This document shows, one piece after another, positions 9,946 through 20,520 of a DNA stretch of 64,000 bases. The stretch is from Typhlomys cinereus (lineage: Eukaryota; Chordata; Mammalia; Rodentia; Platacanthomyidae), in NCBI GenBank assembly GCA_023101885.1, contig JALPQD010000004.1:16520688-16584687 (forward strand), in the 5' to 3' direction. Under the pieces are notes generated by a model, which was not told where the DNA came from, ran no database searches, and saw only the letters and a list, made by a program, of their open reading frames with translations. The stretch's first letter is position 1. Every line of letters starts with the position of its first letter. Made by a program: the position numbers and the translations under genes.

Positions 9946-11395
9946 ATGGGGAATTCAACTTGCAAGCTTGACTCAGTGCCAGCAGAACTGAAATCTATAA
10001 TAAGAAGACATGGTTTAAAGATTACAAGCTCTGCTATTTCAAAAATGTGGCAAACAGCCCTTGAATTAGCACCTTGGATCCAATTGTGTAATGTGTTCTC
10101 ATTGACCACCTGGAATCAGGTGAGAAATCTAGCCAGGAAGCAGGAGGAGCATTTTGGGGGGTCCCCTCCTCCAGGATTTTACCCTATTACTTTTGCCCTT
10201 GAGGCAGCGTTCCTTCCTGATCCAATCCAGCCTCCACCGGAGCCAAAGATACAGGTGGGTCAGACAGAGGGGGAGAAGGAGCTCAAGGAGCTGCCAGAAC
10301 GGTGTCTGAATCCGGGGAAGGCTTTGGGGCTGTGGAGCCAAAAACAAGCCATCCTGGGTGCCCTTCAGCCAAGCCAGCGCAGCAGGGGGGAGTGCGCAGA
10401 GATTCTGCCTGGCCGCCCTCCAGGGCTGTGGGGCAGTAACACGAGGAAACCCTCTGTGGGGCCAGGGCTGCCAGGCCACAGCAGGTCAGGGAAAGTCTCT
10501 GTGGGACTGTGGAGCAGCAGGGCTGGGAAAGTAGTGAGGAGCCACCAGAGCAGCTTTTATCTCCCTGCACAACTTCGGAACCGCTGCAGTGGGGCGGGGA
10601 TTCTGCCAGGATGCCCACCAGGCTGTGGTTGGGCAGGGTGGGAAAAGCAGCCGGGAACAGGCCAATCGCTTAGAGGGATTCACACTGGGCCAGTGCCCCA
10701 GTGCTGCCTGCTCAAGAAAGCCAGGCAGAGCCACTGACCAACGGGGCGCCCGGCCAGCACTCCTAAAACTGCTAGACAATGAGAGCAAGCCACTCAGAGA
10801 GGGGACGGGGCTGTACACAGCTGGAGACCTGCAGGTCAGGGAGTGGCCAGAGATCTTGCCTGGCACGGGCAGTTCCTTTCATCCAGATTTAGCTCAACTC
10901 GTGGGGGAGGGGCCACACGCAGTCCAGGGGCTAGAAAAAAATGCAAGTGAGCAACTGCAAAATGGGACCAGTCTGGGGAGTGCCACTGGTCTGGGGAGTG
11001 CAACTGGAACTGGTCGCCAGTATCCAGACTTAGCTCCCCTCAAGAGGGAATGGGGTGCAGGCAGGCTAGATGAGAGCTCTCCCCTGCTCACCCTCACCAA
11101 AATTTCTCCCGAATTGGTAGTCAGGTTCACTGGTCCCTGTCAAGCTAAAGCAGGGAATCCAGAGCTGGAGCCCAAGTATACTGAGAACCTAGATCCAGAG
11201 GGCAATCGCCCTACAGTATGGTGTCCCTGGGAAGCAAAAAAATTAAAAAGGACAGTTCTAGAGGATGGCCCAAATTCTCTTTGGGTCGAGATGGTTCTTC
11301 AAGATTTAGCTCATCAACCCTGCACAGCAAAAGACTGGCTAGATGTGGCCATTGCAGTGTTTTCCAATCCCACCTTCATTAAATGGACAGCATGA
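9946..11395 (+). pseudogene. gag: Broken gag (matrix to capsid start) of ERVK provirus
   Basis: Gag normally builds the retroviral core at the membrane. The ATG lies 58 bases after the primer site and the product starts M-G-N-S, a myristoylation-type start. A matrix-like segment follows (tryptophan at residue 35, LAPWI near residues 41-45). The frame from 9946 stays open to 10737. A second frame, shifted by one, is open from 10589 to 11395 and ends in a capsid-like block (LKRTVLEDGP, then a D-W pair 30 residues on, then NPTFIKW). At least one frameshift therefore lies between about 10589 and 10737, and capsid stops early at 11395. Between matrix and capsid lies an unusually G+C-rich, internally repetitive stretch (about 10270-11050). 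The copy cannot make a full Gag. Confidence 0.8.
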
Positions 11396-12808
11396 AAAAA
11401 ATAGATAAAGGTCCCTCTGGAGTGCCAATAGCAGGCATTGTACAAAAACCTGGAGAGCCCCCCCCCCTTTGCCCCTAGCATGTACCAGAAAGAGGAAAGT
11501 GCCATCAATCACCATTACTCAGGAGGGGTTGAAGAAGACTACTACAAATTCCTCAGTTTCCTGTGCAGGCGGATGAGAACTGTCTCTGTGTTTATCTAAG
11601 CTTGATTTTAAAAAAGCCTTTGCCCCCTCATCCACTGGGGGGGCAGAAAAACTGTCTGTTGTTCAGTGTACTTTGCCTGTGATAAAAATAGAACAACTGA
11701 TGTGGTACTTAATTTGAAAAAAGGAAAGAAAAGAGAAAAAGAACCACAAAACAAATAAATCAAAACTTGACATTTGCCTAAGGAGATAGGTAAAAAACCA
11801 ATTGGCATGCCCAAGCAGACCAACCCAGGACCCCTTCTGACAGGGGAAAGATTAAAAAAGATGCTTTAAATATGACCAGACTGGGCACTTTGAGATGGGC
11901 AAACACAGGAAGCTTTCATGTGGCCTATGTCCCAAACATGGGAATCTCCACTAGAGGAAGGATTGTCCCCTGAACCCCAGGGCCCAGGGGTCAAGCCCTC
12001 TGGTGGGGACCAATAAAATGGCCTGAAGCTCTTAGCTTCCCTCCGATGGGAAAAAGGACTTTTGCAATGATATCCAGCGAAAGAAGGTCCAAAATGCCAG
12101 GTTGAGCATCTCATGAGAACCTTGGGTTTAACATGCAAATGGGAAGTCTCTTTGTTTCTATGTTGATAGGCTAGGGAGCACAAAATTTTAGTGCTCAACT
12201 TCCTTCCTAGGCTTTTGTTAATCTTTGATTTTACTAAAGTGTAATGATCAAGAAAAGGACAGTTCATCAGTCACTCACAAAGTAACTACTGAGATTCCTT
12301 ATATGCTTGATGATGTTGCTTTTAGACATTCCTTCATTTAATAAAACAAAATAGACATTGTTTTAAACAGGTTTTAAGTGATCATAGAGATTCACAGCTG
12401 CCAGAAGAAAAAAAAAGGTCTTCAGTATGTAGATTAATTTCTGTTTTTTTCATCAAACTAAGACAATGACTATTCCAGGTAAGGTAACAGGTTTTCTTTA
12501 CTAACTCTTGCCTGTACCCACAGTAAGATTACTGAACTTATTTGGTTTATCCCATGTGACTTCCTAGTTACAATGGTTTAATCCTTGTGTAGATCTTAAA
12601 AGTTAACCTGTGTTTTGTCTCTTTTATAGGGACCTTAAAGTAATAAAGCCATCTGTCAAAGACCTCTAGACCATCCCAGCACTTATTAGATGAAGACATC
12701 AGGCTGTTTTCATTTTCAACATCCCATCTCAGCAGGAAGTCGTCAGAATTGTCATTGCCCCTCTTCCCTTGAGCAGCCTGGGTCCTCAAATAGATTCAGG
12801 GGTAAAGT
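11396..12808 (+). pseudogene. Degenerate gag-pol interior of ERVK provirus, with nucleocapsid zinc-knuckle trace
   Basis: At 11862 a plus-strand reading begins C-F-K-Y-D-Q-T-G-H. The C-x2, TGH and following spacing recall a nucleocapsid CCHC knuckle, but the second and fourth cysteines are replaced, so the knuckle would not bind zinc. The rest has frequent stops. No protease D-T/S-G or reverse transcriptase YxDD signature was found, so most of pro-pol is deleted or decayed. Confidence 0.6.
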
Positions 12809-12885
12809 AGGCAGGTTTAGAACAGCCATGCTGGGATGGGTCTCTTAAGGTCTTTAAAATTTCAGAAAGTCATTCCCTCTGCTGG
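12809..12885 (+). repeat. Fragment resembling the 5' end of the unclassified solo LTR family
   Basis: ggcaggtttagaacagccat, gggtctcttaaggtcttta and a following cattccct block align in order with the first ~75 bases of the LTRs at 4931 and 46269. The fragment sits inside the ERVK interior, immediately before the integrase-like frame. It may be a truncated nested insert or a shared ancestral segment. Confidence 0.5.
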
Positions 12886-13071
12886 ATGATCCCATACCCA
12901 ACCAAATTAAAGGCCCGATTATTAAAACATAAAGGGGGAGTAAGCCCACACCAACAGCTAGGGTTAGCGTTAGTTCCCATCAACATTTTAAATTTTCAAA
13001 AAGGACAACTTGTATCAAGATTCCAAAAACACTGGGAAGCCTGTCCACTTAACCTTCTGCCAAGAAACTAG
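12886..13071 (+). pseudogene. Integrase fragment of ERVK provirus pol
   Basis: A 61-codon frame has LLKHKGG, then P-H-x-x-L-x-x-AL, then INILNF and, after a short gap, F-x-K-H-W. In betaretroviral integrases this order marks the end of the catalytic core: lysine-rich helix, AL...N-LNF, then a K/R-H-W. The catalytic D,D-35-E residues are upstream and not found. A stop follows at 13069-13071. It is a relic only. Confidence 0.6.
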
Positions 13072-13462
13072 CCACAGTGTGCTCTAGGAAAATGCTAACC
13101 ATAATCCTTATAGGCCTGACCTAATTCAAGAACTATATTGCTTAAGTGTTTTCTCAGCATATCTCTCAGCAGCGCTCCTTCTAATGAGATCACTCTACAG
13201 ACTTCCATCCCATGCCCCCCCCAGAAATGCGATTCAAGCTTGGAGGTTTGTGAGGCCTTGGTCTAAAAATGGACCAGGCAGGCCTGTATTGCCCATGAGA
13301 GCCACATGCAACTTCCCCAAGCTACCTGCTGCTATGCCTGCTGCTGATGCCAACCTGTTTGATTGAGAAGACCAACCGGGACAGGACAATAGCAAAAGCT
13401 CATGCTGGGACTTATGGGACATTGGACATATGTATAGTTAATTGTGAAATACAGTCTCTATT
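13072..13462 (+). other. 3' interior of ERVK provirus, env absent
   Basis: Only about 390 bases separate the integrase fragment from the polypurine tract, far too few for env. No signal peptide, cleavage site or membrane anchor is visible. Confidence 0.6.
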
Positions 13463-13480
13463 AAAACAAAAAGGGGGAGA
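13463..13480 (+). other. Polypurine tract
   Basis: aaaacaaaaagggggaga lies immediately before the TGTTGGG of the 3' LTR. This is the expected plus-strand primer position. Confidence 0.9.
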
Positions 13481-13906
13481 TGTTGGGCCTGCCCAGGAAT
13501 AACGGTCTGGAAGGGAGTGAGCAGGGCATGGCTTAGCACATGGGACCAAAGATGGCGCTGGAAGCTAGTGTGCTGGGCGTAACCCTGATGACATTACAGA
13601 GAGCCCTAATTGGCTTATAGGAGCCAATATAGATATATGTTTAGTCTGACCTATGCAGCCTGTGTGCTGTGCTGACCATTAAGGTATTTGGCTGACCATT
13701 TCATGCCCTGCAGTCTGCTGTCTATATAAACTGTTTCATTGCCCCCAATAAAGGGAGTGAGTGAGTCTTGCCTTGACAAACTCCCTTCTGTGTCCAGAGT
13801 CCCCTGGATTTGGGTGAGGGGGTGGAGGACCTGCAGCGCATTCACCTTTTTCCGCCCTGACGGCCTGGAGTCATCACAGTGTGTGCTTTGGAAAATCAGC
13901 CCCGCA
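13481..13906 (+). repeat. 3' LTR of ERVK (class II) provirus
   Basis: The 426-bp LTR runs TGTTGGGCC...CCCCGCA, with TATATAAA at 13723-13730 and an AATAAA signal shortly after. It retains the 68-base U3 segment that the 5' LTR has lost. Confidence 0.93.
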
Positions 13907-13912
13907 ATAGAG
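13907..13912. other. Target-site duplication, right copy (atagag)
   Basis: It repeats 9504-9509 exactly and closes the provirus. Confidence 0.9.
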
Positions 13913-15282
13913 TATCAGGGGCTGGGTAATTTAATTGGCAGAACTTGCCAGGTGAAGCTGAGAAAGCCTTTGTAGAGCTTTCCTGCTGTTCCATGATGTG
14001 GTCAAAACAAGAAAAACAAAGATGCAAAAGAGGACCAAATCCTGTCTTAAATGAAGACATTAATGTTACAGATGAGGGTTCTGATAATCCCACTTTGGTC
14101 ATACAATAGTCCTAATTTCAAAAACCATTTTAAAGGTAACACTGTATATATAATGCCACCTGGACTAAAGTGGTAGTTAGGATGCCACCTTGACAAAGGG
14201 ACTTCACATTATCTGAGCAATTCTGCACAAAACTGATTTCTCCTAATGTCACAGGTTAGAAGGATTCTATTTTCTCTGTGTCTGCTTCTCACTAATCATC
14301 AATCCTTCAACTGAACTTGCAACTTGATCTCCAGCTCCTATTTCCATTCCTGTATGAAATAATGTTTTAGGAACTGGGAGGTAGGAGAGACCTCACTGTA
14401 ACTGTGATGTTCTCCTATCCAACCAGCCTGCTGATCTTCCTTCTTCTTTGTCTGAATTTCTGATTGTCCTGGGATTTTTTTTGAGTACCATCAATTGAAA
14501 CAAAATATTGTTTCAGACATAATAGATGGATATTTTTATAAACTTACTAGTTCTGGTTAATTCTCGGTTTCTATTCAATTATAAACAGAATTTTGGGTAT
14601 TGTCCCTTTCATTTATTTCTAAATTGCCAGCCCTGAAAACAATACTTGACATAGAGAACATTTTAAACACTTCATCACAGCTCAGGTTCTGAGAATATTG
14701 ATTGTTTTGTTTTAACTTTCCTTTCCTTAAGAATTGTAGGTATAGTTTAATAGAAATGTGTGTACGGATCTTCACCCTATTAAAGTTATAGTATATTGGG
14801 CATTATTTTTTTCATATTTTTCTCTTTCTTCTTCTCAGGCATAAGTTGCTAAGCACAATAGTAAGACTAGATAAATTTTGAAGCATTTCATAGGATTATT
14901 ATAAAATATCTAATTAAACAAAATCAAACATATCATTCATGGTCTTAAAATTGCAGGTGCAAATTTGATTAAATGAGAGGTGAAATGGCTTTAATTGTTC
15001 AGTGATTCCATGGAAGTGAAGCTGGTTTGACATATTGACAATTAATATAGTATACTAGAAGCTTATGCTGGATTTTATTTTGTATACATTAGTAAATACT
15101 TATAACCATTTAACTGGTAGGATCTATCATTTTGTATTAGATATGTTTTGACACAATACTTCTTTTTAGTTTCTTTTTTAATTATATAGGATCAAGTCAA
15201 GATTGCATCATATACAAAATACACACTCGACAACAGAAGAACAATTTTCAAATCTGTTGTTTATTTTCCAGTGTTTCTTTGG
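13913..15282. other. A+T-rich stretch without gene
   Basis: No feature that can be supported. The minus-strand frames at 13896-14102 and 14575-14775 show no domain. Confidence 0.55.
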
Positions 15283-15297
15283 TCATTCTCTGAAATT

Positions 15298-15548
15298 TAA
15301 TTTAATTTAATTTAATTTAATTTTTATTTTTACTTTTTTGAGGATTAAGATAGAGTTTATTAGAGAAGAGAAAGGCTGGAAATCATGGACTCCAGACATG
15401 GAGTGCCATGGGGGGGCTAGAACGCCTCCATGGGAAGCAGGCATGAAACAGCTCATAGCACTAGAGGGGCTAGAGTGCCTCCATGAGAAGCCGGCAGCTG
15501 GAAAAGGAACTCATGGCACTTTGAGTACCATGAGGGGCTAGTGTGCCC
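15298..15548 (-). mobile_element. LTR-derived poly(A) retroposon, copy 2
   Basis: The insert is flanked by perfect 15-bp direct repeats tcattctctgaaatt (15283-15297 and 15549-15563). Read on the minus strand, the body (15548 to 15340) carries ctggagtccatgatttcc, an AATAAA signal and ttaatcctc. At 15340 it passes directly into an A-rich tail with (AAATT)n expansion (15339-15298). The switch occurs at the same nucleotide as in copy 1 and matches base 5374 of the solo LTR. U5 is absent. The body also has imperfect ccatg/gcactctagcccc repeats. Target duplication plus tail indicate L1-mediated insertion of an RNA ending at the LTR polyadenylation site. Confidence 0.8.
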
Positions 15549-15563
15549 TCATTCTCTGAAATT

Positions 15564-15801
15564 ATAATGTCTGACAACCATATGACATAATTATCACCTG
15601 ATATTGAACAATATCCAACATAATTGAAAATTTCTAACATTGTATAATGTTCATTATACTACAATGTTTAATAAAAATATTAAACATTACTATATTGTTC
15701 TGTAGCTAGCAATCAAGCAAGAATTATAAAATATATGGAGATATATCACTAAAAGTTGCAAATGAGGTCCCTAACTAAGTCAATCTGACTTCTGCTTTAA
15801 A

Positions 15802-15839
<38 letters not shown>

Positions 15840-16070
15840 GATTTTAGGAGATATTTTGCTCTTTATAGTCTAAAATGTCATTATAGTACCCAAAATACTC
15901 TAGCTTTTAATGATATCTTTTAGTGCAGTATGCCAGTTTCTCTTTTTATACTCATGGAGGAAAAGAAATTGAAAAACATACAAAATAATTGATTAAAATA
16001 ACTGATTCATTCATTATATGGACACAGAAGTGATTTTCATTAAAATTGCTTTTATAGAAACAATAGCAAC
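15564..16070. other. A+T-rich stretch with (AT)n
   Basis: An (AT)n microsatellite of about 32 bases lies near 15802-15833. No gene seen. Confidence 0.7.
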
Positions 16071-16910
16071 TTCTATTTATTTTTATGGTAGTATACATTA
16101 GTTGTACACAATGATAGTTTTCTATGTAGGTTTTATGCATGCATATTGCATACTTTCCTTGTAACCACCCATCTCCTTTTCTCTCCTATTAGCTCTCTTC
16201 TTTCCATGAACTCATCTTCATTTTCTTGTCACCATTTCTTAAATCTAGATTTCACATATGAACAAAGTCATGTGATATTTATCTTTCCATATTATTTTGC
16301 TTAGCATGATTTCCATTTTCAAAGATCTCTCTAAAAAGACAAATTTTAATATTCATGTATAAATAAACAACCATTGCTTACCCATACATATTACAATGTC
16401 TTCATTCATTTATTAATGTTCATCTAGGCTAACTCCATAACTAGTCTGTGTGAATAGCAAACAAAGTGCACATGAAGCACGTGTGTTTCTATGGTATGTC
16501 GACCTTGATATCTCTGCTATATCCACAGAATTACTATATCTACAAAGTATCTTAGATCATGTTTTGTTTCATTTTTCAGGATGTCTATTCCTATTTATTT
16601 CCAAGCTAATATATTTCCATAATATATTAGCTTACGTTCCTTTTAGCAATGACAAAGGGCATTTCTTGATGCATGCTTTATAGTAGTTCCTGTCACTTTT
16701 GTTTCCTGATGGCAACCATTCTTGTCCGGCTGAGATGGAATCTCAGTGAAGCTTTAATTTCCATTTCCCTGAAAGCTAAGGGTATTAAACTTTTTGCATA
16801 TACTTACTACCCGTTTATATTTCTTCTTTTGCAAATTGTCTTTCCAACTTATTTATGTACTCATTTGTTGAGATATTTAGTATTTTTTAACCATTGAACC
16901 ACTCACCCAA
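16071..16910 (-). repeat. Ancient L1, 3' part of ORF2 and 3' end, minus strand
   Basis: The order of blocks matches a reverse-strand mammalian L1. They are cttagcatgatttccatttt, tattaatgttcatctaggct, then gatggcaaccattctt, ctgagatggaatctcagtg and aatttccatttccctga. Many indels and stops show great age. Confidence 0.7.
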
Positions 16911-17902
16911 AAACACTAATTAGTCTTCTTAAATTCAACCCAAAGTCCAATTAGTGATTCAGTCAAAGCTTTCTATCCTGGTACTTCTAAACTTTATTAA
17001 GTCATAAAATTAATGAAATATTTTTAATCTTATAAATTATGGGCATGAACTTCTCAAAAAGCATAAAAGACATAAGTGAGATGCACTTCTGGCATGTGTT
17101 TGTGAGTGTATGTGTGTAGAGAGGTGTATATGTGAGAGTTGTGTGTATGTTTGAGTGTATGTACATGTTGAGTGTGTACATGTATATGTGACTATGTGTA
17201 TGTGTAGACACACACATTGTGCATATCTAAAGAGAATTGGATGGGATACTGTTTCCCTTGAGGATGAATGGCAAGAGCACAATGGATTGTGTATTCACAC
17301 TGAGTAAAAAGGGTTTAAAAAATAAAACAGTAGCTGGGAACTAACATTCATTTATTTCTGATTCCTGATCTGCTAATATAGAAGGGAACACCAATCTTTT
17401 GTTGTTTTGTTTTAGCAACATGAAACATTCTAGAAACATGAGAAAGAAGTAGAATCATGGGTGGTGGTTTTAGAACTTAATTTCATGCAATGAACATTTG
17501 TATTATTTTAGATAGGAAAGACAATTATGGCTGTATCTGTAGACATAGAGATACAAGAAAATAGTTATATAAACATTCTAAATGTAGTAGAACTGTGCAA
17601 CAAGAAAATTATGCCACACTCATTGTTCATCTTCCCAACTGTCCTTTGAGAAAGTATAATTCCATACTACAAATGAAAAAATCAATGACTTTATAATTCG
17701 CCTAATATCAGTTAGTCATAAAATGTCAGGATATGAAATACAAATATTATATTTGCATGCCTATATATAAGCAAGCATGTGATGCTGATTTCCATTGCAC
17801 AAAAATATTTTAAATTTGAATAGGAACTAAATCATCATGGATTTTGACTGGCAAGAAAGGAAATATCTCTTCATTTTAATCTTTGTGTGTTTAAGAATCA
17901 CA
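16911..17902. other. A+T-rich stretch with GT-rich segment
   Basis: An impure GT-rich tract runs at 17094-17217. No gene seen. Confidence 0.6.
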
Positions 17903-18050
17903 GGTTAGGCATGGTGGTCCATGCCTAAAATCCCAGCACTCTGGAGACAGAGGCAGAAAGATTCCACAAATTTGAGAATTACTTGTTCTGCACAGTAAGT
18001 TCCAGAACAACAAGGGCTAAAAAATGAGATCTTGTTTCAAAAAAGAAAGA
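17903..18050 (+). repeat. B1 SINE (7SL-derived)
   Basis: It has the canonical order ggcatggtggtccatgcct, atcccagcactctggagaca, gaggcagaaagatt, agttccagaacaacaaggg, and a tail ending gatcttgtttcaaaaaag. It is diverged from consensus. Its presence supports rodent origin. Confidence 0.85.
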
Positions 18051-18384
18051 ATTATTATAGAATATTCCACATACTTATGTATCCATAGGATCAATAATAT
18101 GACTATTAGGAGATCTGTAAGAGATCTTATTTAAAAAGCAAAGTACAAAATCAAATTTATGTATGCAAACACACTCATTATCTTCTATTTGTATATAGAA
18201 GTTTAATAATCCTTCATATATATATATGATATTTCTAGGCGAGCAGAAAAATATTGGTAGCAGTGGTTGCCAACAAGTATTGGCATAAATACTTAGTAGA
18301 GATTAATAGGAGAGAAATTTAGTCTTCACTATAAATACTATACACTTTTCATAATTCATATATGTGAGTATTGTGCTAAATAAT

Positions 18385-18505
18385 TTGTTTGTTTAAGACA
18401 GGATCCCACACTATATCCCTGGTTGGACCTCAACTTTAGTTATTCTCCTGTCTTAGCTTCCTGAATGCAGGGATTATGAGTATGAGCTATATCAGCTAAT
18501 TTTTT
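18385..18505 (-). repeat. Degraded B1 SINE, minus strand
   Basis: gacaggatcccacactatat, gttggacctcaactttagt and cttcctgaatgcagggatta correspond to a reverse-strand B1. Confidence 0.6.
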
Positions 18506-18604
18506 AATGTAATAGTTAATGTCAATAAGATATCCAAACTCTCTCAAAAATGTTATATGTAAATATATGTGTTTCTTCACAAGATATATGAATTTTCTTT
18601 GTTT

Positions 18605-18860
18605 AACTTTTTTATTTTTTTCTACATTTGCAAGCATAATTGAGTATTAATTCCACTTCCCTCCATACCCTCCCTTCCTTTTACCATTCCCTTTCATTCC
18701 CTCCCACTTTTCTGCCTATGTGTTTTATGGACCCCAGGATTTACTCTGGCTTGTCTAGTCCTGTGGGGGCTCAAGTCTCTGTACTATATCAGGTTGCCTG
18801 TCTTCAAGCCATCCCACTGATATATGAATTTCCTTTTACTCATCCAGTTTTAGACCCAAA
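18605..18860 (-). repeat. L1 3' end, minus strand
   Basis: A T-rich tract (18605-18622) is the poly(A) tail. It is followed by pyrimidine-rich 3' UTR (ccctccataccctcccttcc) and gtctagtcctgtgggg, similar to the reverse complement of the L1 ends at 23440 and 26340. The upstream extent toward 19.6 kb is unclear. Confidence 0.65.
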
Positions 18861-20038
18861 GGTTTCCACTGTAATGTCCATTCTATGGATATAATAATAG
18901 CTACTTATAGAGCAGTTTCATGTACTGTCTTCCTACTTATAGGTTTATTGGCTGTCTTCCTTCCCTATTGATCTTTTTCCTTCCCTTTTTTAGGTTCTTG
19001 TTCTAGTTTCCAGTAACAAGGATATGTACCAATCTGACGAGCAGGACTTGAATCCAATCAGAAAGCTGTTTGTTTTCTCTTGATATTCACGCCACTATTA
19101 CATTAGTGGTCACCTGTTGCCATGGTAAATTACATTACAATTTACAGATCTCATGCCATTGATGGGGCTTGTAATTATTTCTCTCCCCCAGCAGTTTTCA
19201 CAGTATTCCTTAGAACTTGATAAGCTATCCAGCAAGGAGAAAGTCCACAGACCAGTTCCAGTTGATATATTTTGTCATGTTCTGTGATCCATTTGTGAGT
19301 AACCAGTATTCTTAATGGTCAGAAGATAATCCAACTATTCCTCTATAATGGATCAGTTATGTCCAACTGATAAAGCTTTTGAATTGTTTAGTCCCAGTTT
19401 TATTCTTCACTTAGAGTCCTTCTCAATTCTAAGACATAAGTTCTGACATCTCCTGGGTTTTCTATTCCAACTATAAATTTCATGTTCCTTTGCAGGAACT
19501 CCAAACCTGCCACATGGGGCCAAAATTCTATAAATTCCTGACTTTCATATCAAAGCAAGTATCACTCAGTTAATGTTGCTAAGTTTTGTTGTGCTCAGGC
19601 AAGCCATGGTTGTATCTACTTCTGTGTGCTGATCCTGAAAAGAATTCAGCTGTCTAGTAAAGCAGGAAATTGCATCAGTTTAGGTTTTCTTCTATGAAAT
19701 AAATTTGGATTTACATAGCATTCAATATAAACAAGATGGTGTTCATCTCTCCAACTGTCCCAGTGCAAGGAACTTGATTTTTTTCAATTAATGTTAATTT
19801 GTTTAGTAATCAAATTGCTCTGCTATCATTCCTAACCTCATTAGAAATTTTAAGGCTGTCAACACAGCTCTCCTCTATAGTCTACCATCAAAATCACTAA
19901 AGGGCTTGCTCCTACTTTCAAGCATAACCACAAGTAATTCATATCTGCCTCAGCATTACTGTTTTCTAAATGGTACATTGATCTCTGATCAATGGCTTTT
20001 CAACAAACAGCTTCAAAGTTCTCAGACATCTTCAAATT
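18861..20038. other. Unassigned stretch, possibly old L1 or LTR
   Basis: Moderately G+C-richer than its flanks, without a recognisable frame. It may continue the L1 to its left. Confidence 0.4.

Positions 20039-20083
<45 letters not shown>
20039..20083. repeat. (CA)n microsatellite
   Basis: About 22 uninterrupted CA units. Confidence 0.95.
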
Positions 20084-20084
<1 letters not shown>

Positions 20085-20170
20085 GTATAGCCACGTAGCT
20101 TTAGCAACATAACTCCACTTCTCTGGCACTGAGTATTCTCAATAAAACCCCACTGTTCTGGTACCAAATG

Positions 20171-20520
20171 TGTTAGTTACATCTTCTTATTGCGAAGTGA
20201 GTATAGTCCCCAAACAACTTAGGGAAGCACATGGTTTAGTCTTGCTTGCAGTTCTTGCTTACATTTCATTGGAATGCAGAAGAATGCATACTAATATCAG
20301 AAGCTGAAGGAAATGACCAGAACATATCCACAGGAAAAGCTGAAAGAAATGTTATTCCAAGCCTTTTTATTTTTCTAGTTTGTGAAACTATTGAACCAGT
20401 TCTCTACATCTTTTTCCACCTGCCTGAGGAATGGTATCACTAACTGTGGACTCAGTTTTCCTTATCAGATGATCATCTCCAACAGGATTATTCAGGACTT
20501 AACTACTAGTTTTTCATAGG
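20171..20520 (-). repeat. MaLR-like LTR, minus strand
   Basis: On the minus strand it ends ...gtaactaaca at 20171 and carries the tgaaccagtt/cacctgcc/ctcagttttcc blocks seen in mammalian MaLR-type LTRs. Both the family and the far boundary are uncertain. Confidence 0.45.

Noticed and set aside
10129..10866. Minus-strand frames of 111-126 codons
   Set aside because: They are shadows of the G+C-rich gag segment on the opposite strand.
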